Assembly: GCA_018881555.1 (NCBI GenBank)
Contig: JACAXG010000093.1
Span: 806,001-870,000 of the forward strand
Source: Amblyornis subalaris
Lineage: Eukaryota > Chordata > Aves > Passeriformes > Ptilonorhynchidae
Length of the DNA stretch: 64,000 nt
Reading direction: 5' to 3'
Positions 22,771-34,187 of this stretch are shown here, piece by piece. The notes below the pieces were generated by a model, which did not search any database, was not told the origin of the DNA, and worked only from the letters and a program-made list of their open reading frames with translations. Both the position numbers and the translations under genes were made by a program. Position 1 is the first letter of the stretch. Each line of letters starts with the position of its first letter.

Positions 22771-23780
22771 TCTGAAGGAATCGCAGGTCCTTTGGCACAG
22801 TGGCAGACTCGGGAAGGTGAGGCTGAGAGCAGACCCCACAGACTGTGCTGGGAACAGCAAAGCCTCCTGCTCTGAGCAGGAATAGCTCCCAGCACAACTC
22901 TGGCTCTGCCTCGTGCTCCTTCCTGCCCCACATTCCCATCTGCTCTGCTAGCACTGGCATTCGTGGTGCTGGGAGAACGGGGAAATTCNGGGAAAATGAG
23001 ATGATCCCCAGCCAGGACCAGCCTATTCCGTTGGAATGGACAGCAGGGAGCTGTCCCTGCACCTCTATCTGTACCCCAGGTGAGTGTGGGCAGGCCTTGG
23101 GTCGATGGACCCCTCTTGGAGCCGGAGCTGTGTGATCTCACCCACCGGGGGGGTTTCTCCGACAGCAAACGGAGTTTGCACGTGGATTNTGAGCATTTCC
23201 AGGGCGGGGGTTTTGCATTCTCGCCTTCCTCAGTTCGGGTGTTGACAGCCACACACCCGACAGTGATCCTGGCATTAAAGATCCCCAGTTCAATTTTTAA
23301 CTGTGCTTTACGGATAAAAGGAGTCTCGACATCAGGGCAGTCTAATAGCATTGATTTCAGCACGGAGTCATCAATTATTATTCAGAATTCTCTGTTATCT
23401 CGCTGCGGTTCTGCAGNCTGAGCAGATAATTCAGTGTTTCATGTGATAGCCTTTAACTACCATCAATGTCAGCAGCCAATTCCTGGGTGGATCCCGGTTC
23501 TTCCGGAGTGTGCTGCGGGTAAATAAGGCATTTGCTGCTTTGACAGGGAGTGTGAAGCACTGAGAACACTCTCGCTGAGGATATCGTGTGCAGGATCAGC
23601 TCATCCGTAAATAACCCAACAACTCCGGCAGGCTCCGAGCTGCTCCCGGAATGTCTGTACTTANCCCGTCAGGAGGANAGGGAAAAGCAGGAAAGCTCCA
23701 CCNTTGCTTGGAAAGTTACAACTGAGGATCGATGAAGTGCTGAGCACACAAAGTTTAGTCTGTGGAACTGTAAATCCTCC
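22771..23780. other. Unique non-coding stretch
   Basis: About 1 kb. AT-rich from about 23340 to 23460 with TCAATTATTATTCAGAATTC. Three single N bases lie close together (23664, 23678, 23703) outside any repeat I recognise. Confidence 0.5.
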
Positions 23781-23833
23781 ATGCCTGGAAGTGTCCAAGG
23801 CCAGGCCAGATGGGGTTTGGGAGCAACATGGCT
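23781..23833 (+). mobile_element. CR1 LINE piece, type A body, arm of fold-back
   Basis: GCCTGGAAGTGTCCAAGGCC through GGTTTGGGAGCAACATGG is plus-strand type A body. It ends abruptly and is followed within about 10 bp by a minus-strand type A copy containing the complementary stretch. Confidence 0.85.
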
Positions 23834-23839
23834 CCAAGT

Positions 23840-24025
23840 CTTCCAATTGGCTTGGAAGGGACTTCCTGGCTTAAAGCCCATCCAGTGCCACCCCTGCCAT
23901 GGCAGGGACATCTTCCACTATCCCAGNNNGCNCCAAGCCCCNTCCAATCTGGCCTTGNACNCTTCCAGGGATNCAGGGGCAGCCACATCTTCTCTGGAAA
24001 CCTGTGCCAGGGNCTCCCCAATATT
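23840..24025 (-). mobile_element. CR1 LINE fragment, type A 3' end, arm of fold-back
   Basis: Minus-strand copy from near the 3' end (TTGGAAGGGACTTCCTGGCT) through a shortened, perfect palindrome CCTGCCATGGCAGG (about 23894) to CCTGTGCCAGGG. The ATTCTATGA-like tip is missing. Many N bases (23927-23965, 23972) fall here. With 23781-23833 it forms a CR1 inverted repeat with arms of about 50 bp. Confidence 0.88.
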
Positions 24026-24926
24026 CCCTCACCAAATATTTCTGCTCTCCCAAAAGAAAAGCTTCCAGCACATCAATTATTGTGGTGGAGGCTCCTGAAA
24101 ATATTGGCACAGAAGGACGGAGTGGCAGCTCATCACCCTGCTGACATTCCCAGCCCTGGCTTTCCCTGGATTCCCTGCTGGGTGATGGATGGTGTTGTCC
24201 CTGTGACTGCAGGGAGATCCTTAATGGCTGTGACTTGGAATTGCACCCTCGGGAATCTCACACCAATGCAAGAGCACTAAACCCTCCACCTCCCCCATGT
24301 CCTGNTATTTTCTGATTCCAGGACCATGGGGCTGTTTGGAGGATCCCACCCTGTGTGATGGCTCTGGTGCTTCCACTGCCCTCGGACAGGAGAGCTGTGA
24401 TGATCCAGACTCCAACCCCTAAGGAATTACAATTCCAGGGCCCTTGGCTGCATGGCTCAGGTAGGTGACGCTGTCAGGCCCTGCCTGGGTGCCCGGCGAG
24501 TACAGCTTGGTGAGGAGTTTGGAATAAAAGTGTCTCAGGCTGGAGCCTGGGCTGTGAATTCCATGGCTATGTGTGCACAGGGATTGGGAATGGTGTCTGA
24601 GCCTGACACTGTGCAACACATATCAAATGTCATTGTACATGCAATTATCATACAGTTCTGTGTAATAGCTATTATCTAATTATTTCATATAAAATCACTT
24701 GCATGCACATGTATTAATGAATGGCACAAAAAGAAATCCCCTCGTTCCCCAGAGCAGAGGTTGCACCAAACAGGTTTCCACGAGCACTTTTTGGAAGCTG
24801 CCTGAATGTTTTCAGTGGTTTCTCAGCACTAATTGTGGCTTCATTTCACACAACTGGCTTGGAAAACTCTCTCCCTTCCCAGCCATCCCGGGAAGTTCCC
24901 TCCCAGCAGGGCTTTGGCACACACAG
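24026..24926. other. Unique non-coding stretch
   Basis: AT-rich at 24615-24715 with several ATTA/TAAT words and CATGCACATG. No gene or repeat recognised. Confidence 0.5.
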
Positions 24927-25068
24927 AGTGGAGTCCCCATCCCTGGGGGGATTGAAGGGATGTGTGGATGTGGCACTTGGGGACACGGTCAGTGCTGGCC
25001 TTGGAGTGCTGGGGATGCTTGGACTCGATGGGCTGAGAGGAATTTTCCAACCTGAACAACTCTGTGTT
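24927..25068 (+). mobile_element. CR1 LINE fragment, type C 3' end
   Basis: The type C marks GGAGTCCCCATCCCTGGGG (about 24930) and GATGTGGCACTTGGGGACAC (about 24967) are clear. The 3' end reads TTTTCCAACCTGAACAACTC with the tail reduced. Confidence 0.9.
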
Positions 25069-25721
25069 TCCTGCCTCCACATTTGAGAGGAAAACTTCCA
25101 CTTCACTAAAGCTAACAATGCCTTCAAGGCTTCCCTTCTTTCATATTTTCTAATCCAAGCATTACAAGTGGAGTTTTACACCGAGGCAGCCCAGAGCTCG
25201 TGGCTGATGAGGTAACCCAGGAATCATTTCGGTGATTTAGATTATGAGGAGAGCANGGGAAGAGAATGAAAGCGAAATGTTATTTCCCACCTGTGTAAAT
25301 CTGCAATTGCTGCTCCAATTTATCTCACTTTAAATGTCAGTGTGGTGCGAGGAGGAGGAGAGCACCCTCAGGCTTTTATCTGAATTGTGCCTCTGCCTCT
25401 GGTTCATTCCACACAACTTTTGCCTCTTCCAGGCATTTCCTCTCCAGGCAGAAATTTCCAGGGACGGGGAGGGATGTTCCTCAGGGAGAGCTGTGCACTG
25501 GCACAAAGTTAAGGCTGGACAAATTCCCCAGCAGCATTTGGGTGCAGGAGCTTCACATGGAAAATATTGAACGTCTTCAAAAGTGAAATATCTGCATTAA
25601 GCAGCAGTGGAAATCATGTGCTCGAGAACACCAATGAATTCATAATCCAGATTTTTTGTTTTGATTTTGTCCTTCACCCTTTCTGAAAGAATAGTTTTAG
25701 GCTAGAGATGAATTTTGAATT
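25069..25721. other. Unique non-coding stretch
   Basis: AT-rich at 25570-25730. Nothing recognised. Confidence 0.5.
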
Positions 25722-25783
25722 CGAAGATGGTCTCTAAGGTCCCTTTCAACCCAAACCATCCCAGGACTCCATAATTCTATGAC
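25722..25783 (+). mobile_element. CR1 LINE 3' tip
   Basis: About 60 bp: GATGGTCTCTAAGGTCCC, then TTTCAACCCAAACCATCCC and an ATTCTATGA tail at about 25774. It is a severely 5'-truncated copy. Confidence 0.85.
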
Positions 25784-26035
25784 ATTTCTGGGCATTCCAG
25801 CACAGTGGTTTTCCCTGTGCGGGATCTGTGATCCAGCTGCTGTAGCTGGGGGATGGCAGTGACTGGGCCAGCCCAGGGCCAGGAAGATGTGAGGAAAACT
25901 GATGATTTTAGAGCCAAAGAGGGTTGAAATNAATGCTGTGGGAGCAGCCTGGCTGCCCATGCCAGCTCCTCATGAGGACACGGATCCAGGAGCTCCAGGT
26001 TCCGTCTTGGAGATGTCTTTCCTCTGCCCTGAGGG
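25784..26035. other. Unique spacer
   Basis: Short unique sequence between two CR1 copies. Nothing recognised. Confidence 0.5.
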
Positions 26036-26470
26036 GATCATGGAATCATGGAAAGAGTTGGGCTGGAAGGGACCTCAAAGCCCATCCAGTGCCACCCCTG
26101 CCATGGGCAAGGACACCTTCCACAGTCCCAGGCTGCTCCAAGCCCTGTCCAACCTGGCCTTGGACACTGCCAGGAATCCAGGGGCAGCCACAGCTTCTCT
26201 GGGAATTCCATCCCAGCACCTCCCCACCCTCACAGGGAAAAATTCCTTCCCAAGATCCCATCTAACCCTGCCCTCTGGCAGTGGGAAGACATTCCCTGTG
26301 TCCTGTCCCTCCATCCCTTGTCCAAAGTCTCTCTCCACATTTCCTGTTGGCCCCTTCAGGCACTGCAAGGCCACAATGAGGTCACCCTGGAGCTTCTCTT
26401 CCCCAGGCTGAACAATCCCAGCTCTCCCAGCCTTTCCTCTCAGCAGAGCTGCTCCATCCCTCGGATCACC
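26036..26470 (-). mobile_element. CR1 LINE copy, type A, 435 bp
   Basis: A nearly textbook type A copy. The tip is at 26037-26060 (ATCATGGAATCATGGAAAG), the palindrome at about 26095 (CCCTGCCATGGGCAAGG), and the body runs through CATCCCTTGTCCAAAGTCTC to the 5' truncation at about GCTCCATCCCTCGGATCACC. It is a good reference for comparing damaged copies in this window. Confidence 0.95.
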
Positions 26471-26961
26471 CTGGTGGGATGGAGTGGTTGGCACATTTGG
26501 GATCAGAGGGCTCCGAGCCTGGTGATTTGTCCCCGAGCTCAGGCAGTCCCGGGTGTGACAGCAGCCCCGTGACGGGATCATTCCTCGGCTCTGGCTGTCG
26601 GTGAGAGCCATAAAGCCCTGACAATGCCCTGGGGTAAAGCTTTCAGAAAGGCTTTTTAATAAACTGTGAAAACTGTTGTTTCAGCAATTGGAAAATAATT
26701 AAGGAGCAATTATGGAAGCAAACAGAAATCCTGAGCATATAGTCAAGCTATTAAAATATGTTCTTTAGGAAATTATTGCTGTCACGCTGGAAAGAAAAGC
26801 TGCCTTTAAATAAAGTTATGGTTACAACAAACCGAAAGGAAGGGAAGAAATGCAAGGAGTAATTCATGCTGGAAAGTGGAAACACTCCCTGCCCTCAGCA
26901 CAGCTCATCTATGGACATTCCTTCCTTCAGTTCCTTATGCAGAAACAGAATTTCATATTTC
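26471..26961. other. Unique stretch, AT-rich
   Basis: 26640-26830 is AT-rich with AATAATTAAGGAGCAATTATGG-like wording (26694 onward). Nothing further recognised. Confidence 0.5.
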
Positions 26962-27037
26962 CATGGCAGTGTCCAAGGCCAGGCTGGAGAGGGCTTGGAG
27001 CAACCTGGGAAGTGCAAGGGGGTGGGACTGGATGGGC
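26962..27037 (+). mobile_element. CR1 LINE piece, type A, arm of fold-back
   Basis: Plus-strand type A from GGCAGTGTCCAAGGCCAGGC to GGGACTGGATGGGCCC. About 20 bp, including the left half of the palindrome (GAAGGTGTCCCTGCCCATGG), are deleted inside it at about 27013. Confidence 0.85.
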
Positions 27038-27198
27038 CCCGTCCAGCCTGGCCTTGGACACTTCCAGGGATCCANGGGCAGCCACAGCTGCTCTGGAAAA
27101 TCCATTCCAGGGCCTCCCCACCCTCCCANGGGACAATTCCTTCCCAATATCCCATCCAACCCTGCCCTCTGGCAGTGGGAAGCCATTTCCNCTCGTGC
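27038..27198 (-). mobile_element. CR1 LINE piece, type A body, arm of fold-back
   Basis: Minus-strand type A body from GTCCAGCCTGGCCTTGGACA to GGCAGTGGGAAGCCATTTCC. It abuts the plus-strand piece with no spacer. The two share about 40 bp in opposite orientation, making a compact inverted repeat. Confidence 0.88.
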
Positions 27199-28401
27199 TN
27201 ATATATAACTTTTATTCCTNTTATAACTTTGCAAAGTTTTGATGCTGAGAATCTTAATGAGGGTCTCTAATTAGATGAATTTTCTCGCTGCTCCAGCCCC
27301 ANGCAGGTTTAAACAAATTACCTCTAAACAGCGAAACAAAACTCCCACTCAACAGATTCCAGTGATTAAGCAGCACTTTCCCTTGCCTGCTCTTCATTTT
27401 TCACCCTGGGGAAGAGTTATGTGTCCTTTTATTAGCTGGAGACGGAACGTTGCTTTACAGCCTCTTATCCCAGCCAGTCACACCGAAATGGCCAAAAGCA
27501 GTCCAGAAAAAGGGGATTTTTAGGAAAACAGGTGCTGTCTGTATGTCTGGAATTGCTGGTATTACAGGACCAAAGCCTGGGAATTCTCAGCACCCCCGAA
27601 TTGCCCCCGTGGCTGAGGAGCTCCGTGTCCCTTGGCATTGCCTCTCAACAATGTGACTCTCACTGGGATAAATCAGGAATGGCCTGAATTCCGCTTTCCA
27701 GGGAAAGCTTGGGAAGCTGGGTGCCCCCTGAGCACCTTTAGAACTGAAGAACATTCATCATGTAAAAAAATCTCCCTTTTCTGCGAGATGGATTGTGGAA
27801 GATGCGCTGCCGCTTTGGGGGTATTTGCGCCCGTTTGTGCTTTTATAAAATATCAGTGATATTTTCCTGTGCCGTGGTGCAGCCCAGGGCAGGGANGGCT
27901 GTGCAGGGGCTGTGGTTTAGGAGTGGTTTGTGGGATCGATTTCTGCCTCTCAGCTGAGATAATGGGCACTTTGCATGGAGGATTTACAGCCAGAGACTTC
28001 CCCCATATTGGCACCTGGAACGGCCACGACTTTGATTGCTGCAGGATTTCATTGATTTTGCAATGCTCTGCTCAGCTCCAGGAGCAGCAGGGTCTGATTC
28101 TGCCCTGCCTGGGAGTGGGAGTTTTCCCACAGCTCCACAGCCAGGATTTAACTTCCCAGAACCGTTTTACAGCCTGACTTTCAGAGCGCTTTTATGCCCA
28201 TCTGACTTTGTTAACACAGCATAAAATGTACCCAAAAAGAAGTGAAGAATGTGACATGAAGGGCTTGAAATGTGTGTTAACACACAGGTTGGTGGGAGGC
28301 AGCAGGGAGGATGCTCCGAGTTTGGAGTTAATCAGTGTTTCCTTTTGGAGAAGATGCACATGAAGGATGTGCTCAATTCCAATAAAGGAGTGACTTATTT
28401 G
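27199..28401. other. Unique non-coding stretch
   Basis: About 1.2 kb, AT-rich at 27205-27340. No gene or repeat recognised. Confidence 0.5.
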
Positions 28402-28482
28402 ACATGGCAGGGGTTGGAGCAGATGATGTTTAAGGTCCCTTGCAACCCCAGAGTTCTACAATTCTAAAAACTCTTCGATTCT
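28402..28482 (+). mobile_element. CR1 LINE 3' end with duplicated tail
   Basis: GGCAGGGGTTGGAGCAGATG, then TTTAAGGTCCCTTGCAACCC and a tail with repeated AATTCTA/GATTCTA words (28460-28482), which is the CR1 terminal short repeat. Confidence 0.85.
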
Positions 28483-28487
28483 AAAAA

Positions 28488-28690
28488 CCCCTCCAGGGAT
28501 GGGGACGCCACCCCCACCCTGGGCAGCTCTGCCAGGGATGGACAGCCCTTTCCAGGGAGGAATTTTCCCAGTCTCCAATCTAAACCTCCTCTGGCACAGC
28601 TCGAGGCCGTTCCCTCTTGTCCTGTCCCTGTTCCCTGGGAGCAGAGCCCGATCCCCTCACTCCAGCTCCTGTCAGGGAGGGCAGAGCTGC
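28488..28690 (-). mobile_element. CR1 LINE fragment, type C/B body
   Basis: Minus-strand body starting at CCCCTCCAGGGATGGGGACG and running through GGCACAGCTCGAGGCCGTTC to GCAGAGCCCGATCCCC. Its own 3' end is missing; a plus-strand CR1 tail sits exactly there, so the two copies converge. Confidence 0.9.
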
Positions 28691-29907
28691 TTTGCCCCAC
28701 TCTGAGCTGCCACAGAGCTGCTGGTTCAATTAAATTTACTCAAATTAAAAACCCCGAAGGGAAATGCAGAGAAGGCTCAGCCTGGAGGGCACCAGCACCA
28801 CGACAGAGGAATTCTGCACTAAGGCCAGAGGTAAATTTCCACAAGTTAGGAGAGAAGGGAATCATTCCCTGAAAAGGGAATTGCAGCAAAGTCAATTTTG
28901 CCAGCTTGGATGTTACTCCAGCACCCAAAAAGTGCTGCCCTGCCCAAGGTAAGGCAAGAGCAGACAGAAAACTGCTCTGGTAGGCAGCAGGTACCCAGAA
29001 TATTCCACTTCACAGCCCTGGTCCTGCTGCTNCCCCTGGACAGGCCCAGTGTGAGCTGCTGCTGCAGGAAATGCTGGATGTAGGGACAACATCAGGTCAC
29101 AAAAAGGGTCTGAAGGTCCACTGAAACCTTACATCTCTTTTAATGCACTACACATAAAAGCTTTCCCCCTCTCTTTGCCATACCTTCCATTCAGTTCTCC
29201 AGACGAGTTCATTTGTTAATGTTCCTGATGCTGACTCAGCACTTGGGTTGTCTCTGTGGATTGCATTCCAAGCCCAGGCCGAGCCTTTTTGTGTCTCCCC
29301 TGCTGAATAAATTCCAAATGCTAATTTCTGCTCGGGAGAAGGGACAATTAAGGCAGCAGAACAGACAGGGATGCCAAAATATTTATTGAACGAGTTGTAA
29401 AAGTGAAACAGAGCCTGTGGATTTCCCACTGAGCTCAGAGCAGGATTCCAACCCTGAATTTAAGATCAAGTCCCTTATTTGCCCACAATCCAATTTAGTG
29501 CAAATATTTATATCCAACATCAGTGTTCTGCAATGCACTGCTGAATAACCTTTGAAAATGTTATTTTCTCCCATTCCTGTGTGTACTTGCACACGGTTTT
29601 TGCTAAATCACAGTAATGACCCTAATTCCACATGAAGGACCTAACGCAAACGGTGTCCCTGAACTGATCTCCCACTGCCTGCACAGCAGCTCTACGAGGT
29701 TATCATTCATTTCCACCCCTGCTTCCATCCAGCCTCTTGTCAAATGAGCAGGGAAAACAACCACCTTCGAGCCATTATGGGAATATTTGCAGGAGAACAC
29801 ATGCATTAATGCCTGTTGGGGAAATGGGAATTTCCATGGCAGTGCTCAGAGATCCTGGGAGGTGTTTGCTCCTGGTGAACCAGCAGGAACAGGTTCAGCA
29901 TCTCCCA
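28691..29907. other. Unique non-coding stretch
   Basis: About 1.2 kb of mixed sequence. No gene or repeat recognised. Confidence 0.5.
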
Positions 29908-29982
29908 NAGCCCTGGGCAGCCTGTCCTGGGCCTGACGGCCCTTTTGGGGAAGGAATGGTTCCCAATATTCAACCTAAGCCT
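29908..29982 (-). mobile_element. CR1 LINE remnant
   Basis: GCCCTGGGCAGCCTGTCCTG and AATGGTTCCCAATATTCAAC match a CR1 body on the minus strand. Both ends are missing. Confidence 0.7.
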
Positions 29983-30269
29983 GGAAACACCACAGGGAAC
30001 TTCAATAATATCACTTGATACCATGGGCTATAGAACTTCCTTTTAGTTCTCACATATTTTGAATTATATTTAGAGGCGTTTGTAAAATCCCCTGTATTTA
30101 ACATCTATAAATATAAATGCTACATTTTATTCTACTTTTGAAAAATAACTTCTGTAGTGTCAGATTCATTTCTGCAGCCACTGGAGAGCTGATTTTGCTG
30201 TCTAAACCGATCAATTATTCTGCATAAAATAGCAGATATTTGCATTAGACAGGTGATGATCTCCTAAGA
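29983..30269. other. AT-rich unique spacer
   Basis: AT-rich throughout (about 30005-30250). Nothing recognised. Confidence 0.5.
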
Positions 30270-30675
30270 TGATCAGAGGGATGGAGCAGCTCTGCTGGGA
30301 GGAAAGGCTGGGAGAGCTGGGATTGTTCAGCCTGGAGAGCAGCAGCTCCAGGGTGACCTCATTGTGGCCTTCCAGTGCCTGAAGGAGCTACAGGAAAGAT
30401 GGAGAGAGACTTTGGAGAAGGGATGGAGGGACAGGACACAGGGAATGGCTTCCCACTGCCAGAGGGCAGGGTTAGATGGGATATTGGGAAGGAATTGTTC
30501 CCTGTGAGGGTGGGGAGGCCCTGGCACAGGTTGCCCAGAGAAGCTGTGGCTGCCCCATCCCTGAAAGTGTCCAAGGCCAGGTTGGACAGGGCTTGGAGCA
30601 ACCTGGAATAGGGAAAGGTGTCCCTGCCCATGGCAGGGGTGGCACTGGATGGGCTTTGAGGTCCCTTCCAACCGA
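30270..30675 (+). mobile_element. CR1 LINE copy, type A, 405 bp
   Basis: It starts at GATCAGAGGGATGGAGCAGC, the same 5' limit as the copy at 26036-26470. It keeps the palindrome CCCTGCCCATGGCAGGG (about 30624) and ends at CCCTTCCAACCGAAG, so the last 20 bp and the tail are gone. Confidence 0.95.
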
Positions 30676-30939
30676 AGTGAAATTTTTGTCAAAGGTAAAA
30701 ACCGAGTTAGAGCCGTTCATAGCCTTGGTTTGATGTTCCCTGAAATCCCCTGGCAGAGGGATGCGCTCACGGGTGCCCTGCCCAGCCACAGCCCTTGCAG
30801 CTGCAGGTGGAACTCACCTGCAAAGTCTCCTTTGCACCTCCACACGCAAACAAGATTTCAACTGTGATAATTTTAACCGTTCCCACCAGTTTTCTGTGCT
30901 CGTTCTGAATTGGAAAAGCCCCTTTTATACCCAGGCTTC
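30676..30939. other. Unique spacer
   Basis: Nothing recognised. Confidence 0.5.
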
Positions 30940-31090
30940 CAAGCCCGCGTTTCCCCGCTCTGCTCTTCCCGGTGCTGGGAGCGGATGGTGCTCCGCGGGC
31001 TCCTTCACGGAGCGCTGGGCTCACGCACCGAGCGGGGCCTCGCGCACCGAGAGAAAAGTTGTCATGGAAACAGAGCACTCGGAGCTTTAA
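30940..31090. promoter_or_regulatory. Small CpG-rich patch with RFX-like site
   Basis: About 17 CpGs in 140 bp by eye (for example CTCGCGCACCGAG at about 31040). It is followed by GTTGTCATGGAAAC at 31058-31071, which fits the paired half-site layout of an RFX X-box with about one mismatch. CpG-rich DNA with an X-box is typical of promoters of ciliary genes and other RFX targets. No transcript start or exon can be seen. Confidence 0.35.
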
Positions 31091-31857
31091 TTCCACTTAA
31101 GTTCCCGCAGAGGAGGAGAGTGGAGGGGCTTTGTGGGGTCAGGGAGGCCTGTCCCTGCTGCCCCCACTGCCTCTCAGAACTTCGGGATAACACTCCTCAT
31201 GGAAACGGAGGTAATTCCGAGTAAGTAAAGAAAAGCGGACATTATCCACCCAAGATTCCTTCGTTATCCACCCAAAGTTGCTCCTGAGGAGAGGGGAGGC
31301 GCGGTTGGTGGGGTTGTTCAGCCCGGGGTGTGTGCCTGGCATGAAGAGCAGAGCCATGACATTCTCCTGACAAGCACCATCAGCGTTAATTGGCTTCATT
31401 TCTCCTTCAGTGTCTGTGTCGTTAATGAGATTTGTGATCTAATTTCTCATATCTTTGTCAGATCAGTTGGGAATAATTTTCCTAACAAACATTTATGGAC
31501 ATAATATTCACACATCCATCGGATATGTCCTCTACAATCCAGCCTTCTGCAGAAAGTATTTCTATCTTGACAGATGAGTTTAATAAAAAAAATCTTGGAG
31601 CTGAGCATTCCAAAACTCAAGAATTCAATAATAATAAAAACTTAATCTCCCCCAAATCAGAGTGTTCCTTCTAAAGCGAGAGAGAACATCATATTTACCT
31701 CTCATCCAGCCACTGACGGGAAAGGGTCATACAAATATTATTCCCATTGTACAGATGAGGCTACAAAAATACACAGGAGCAAAGAGAATTGGCAAATTCA
31801 GCTTTCAGTTATCTTCTTTCATTTGCTTCCAGTTCCTTGAAAAAAATTTAAAAATAG
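31091..31857. other. Unique non-coding stretch
   Basis: AT-rich from about 31425 to 31660. A possible second ATGGAAAC half-site is at about 31199. No gene recognised. Confidence 0.5.
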
Positions 31858-31987
31858 AGTTCAAGGCCAGTTGGACAGGGCTTGGAGCANCCTGNGANAG
31901 TGGAAGGTGTCCCTGCCCATGGCAGGGGTGGCACTGGATGGGCTTTGAGGTCCCTTCCCATCCAAACCATTCCATGATTCCATGATC
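31858..31987 (+). mobile_element. CR1 LINE fragment, type A 3' end
   Basis: Starts at AGTTCAAGGCCAGTTGGACA, almost the same 5' limit as the copy at 1112-1240. It keeps the full palindrome and a tail with repeated ATTCCATGATTCCATGAT. Three N bases lie at 31890-31896. Confidence 0.93.
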
Positions 31988-33358
31988 TGGTTCCAACCCC
32001 ATGCACAGGACACAGACCTCACCAAGCATTGAGGAATTTCTGGCAGACAGAGGGAAAACCCCTTGGGAATGTGTGAGGAGCTTTGTGCACTCCCCACTCC
32101 TCCGGTCAGGGCAAATCCCAGCTCTGGGTGCACACAGTGCTCCAGGCTTGGTGTGGTGTGATCCCAGGGAATTCCCTGCAGAATCCCCCTCCTGGGAGCA
32201 CAGGAAAATCCCCTGAGGGCTTTATTTCCTGCTCATTGATCTTCCTTTCAGGCAAAACAAACCCTACAATTCACGATCGTGGCTGTTCTCCCTCAACTCC
32301 ATCTGCTCCCCTGGCCACTCCAACGGCTCCCAGCAGCTCCCAGGGACTCGGGAATATTTCCTGAGTCCTCCTGTGAGATCCTGGCCCAGGGTTCCCTCAG
32401 TCCAGCAGTGTGTGAGGAGAGTGTCAGTGAGCAGGAGAGTTCTGCTGACTCTGGGGTAAAAACCCCTCGTTTAAGGTGCAGCAGGAATTTCAGCCTGCAG
32501 GGGATTCAGTGCTGAGAGGGCAAAGTGCCCGAAGGTCCCTGGACTTGCTGCTTCCTCGGGAATATTTGAATGGAGGGTGGAGCAGAGGGGCCCTGGCTCC
32601 ATCTCCCGCCACGTGCACAGCCTGTCAGCCACATCAGCCACGAGATGTTTTCCTTCCAGAGCCATTTCCAGCAATCAAAAAGGCTCTCTGCTTCCTAAAT
32701 TGCCTCTAACGAGATGGATCTGCATTTCCACGGGAGAGGTAATTCCCCGAACGCAGCGAGTTTAAAATAATTTCTAATTTTAGGATGCTAAGCTACTGTT
32801 AACCTTATAATCGTTTTCTCTAGGAAATCACTCCCAGAATTTACATACTCCTCTCTCTCCGTGCTGTTCCATCCTCNGTACAAATCACACATAATTACTT
32901 GGAGAAGGAGATCTGACCTCTCTGTTTAGTCTTTCTTCTCAATTACCCCTGCAATTACAGCCAATGGAGTCGAACACAACTTCTCTAACCCCCACTCCGC
33001 CACCGCGCCCGGGAGCTGGCAGCATTCCCTCCTCCAGGGAACTCCACGGGAATGCTGAGGCACTTGGGAGAGCTCCAGCCCCACTTCTGTAGGAAACAGC
33101 ACCGGCTTTGATGGGTTTGTGGGGAAGTGCTCAAGGCTGCTCTTGCCTCAACAACGAAGGAAGGACATTGCTGAAGGGTCCCAACAGCCCCAACCCTGGG
33201 CTGTGGGTGAGCCTCTGGTGTCCCCCAGCAGTGACACAGCAGAGCTGCCTCGGCCAGGACGGACTCCGGGGATGGATGAGCTGGGCCAGAGCTGCAGGAC
33301 CACGATGGGGTCAAAGGGGCCTCAGCTCCCAGTGGCACAGACATGGGGTTCCAGTAAC
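31988..33358. other. Unique non-coding stretch, 1.4 kb
   Basis: AT-rich at 32760-32960. No gene or repeat recognised. Confidence 0.5.
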
Positions 33359-33610
33359 AACAGAATCCCAGACTGGCTTGGGTGGGAAGGGACCCTAAAG
33401 CCCATCCAGTGCCACNCCTGCCATGGGCAGGGACACCTTCCACCATTCCAGGCTGCTCCAAGCCCCGTCCAGCCCAGCCTTGGACACTTCCAGGAATCCA
33501 GGGGCAGCCACAGCTTCTCTGGGAATTCTATCCCAGGGCCCCCCCACCCTCACAGGGAAAGATTCCTTCCCAATATCCCATCTATCCCTGCCCTCCTTTG
33601 GCTGAAGGCC
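33359..33610 (-). mobile_element. CR1 LINE fragment, type A
   Basis: From the tip (CAACAGAATCCCAGACTGGC) through the palindrome CCTGCCATGGGCAGGG and on to CCCATCTATCCCTGCCCTCC; 5'-truncated at about 33605. Confidence 0.94.
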
Positions 33611-34187
33611 ATAAATAATTGTTTCACTCCTGAACTTCCCACAACTGTGTCTGCTTGAGTTTCTGTGTGTCACCTGCCTGCTCTGCATTCCCTTTTCCAG
33701 CACATCCAGGTATTTGAGGGGGATGATTAATTGNTGACAAGACAATGAGAGCTTTATGTCCATTATCACGGAAATGATGGGCACAGTTTGAGACCTGCAG
33801 TCACATTTGCAGGAACATATTTCAGGTATGCATNTCACAGATCTATGGGATGTGTGTGGGAATTGTTCCTCCTTCACATGGCTTCCATCCCCTTTCCAAT
33901 ATTAGTAAAACTGTCATGTCTCATTAGCTGCAGGTTAATTCAGGCTTTCACAGGTGATTAAAATACAGACACTGGAGCAGATGTCACCTTTTCTTTGGGT
34001 TGTCATAAAAAGGGAGAAAACCAACACGAATAAAATGCACATTCCAGGGATTTCTGACATGCTCCCTTTCAGACAGACACCCCAGCAGTGTGAAAGCACC
34101 ATGGACAGGGAGAGTTTCAGTTTGAAGGTGACACTCAGGGACAGCCACACTGGCAGGGCAGGACACAGGAAAACCCTGTGTTCTGAA
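33611..34187. other. Unique non-coding stretch
   Basis: Mixed, AT-rich in parts. No gene or repeat recognised. Confidence 0.5.

Noticed and set aside
22557..23363. Minus-strand open frame of about 268 codons
   Set aside because: It passes through a type D CR1 fragment and shows no domain; N bases hide possible stops.
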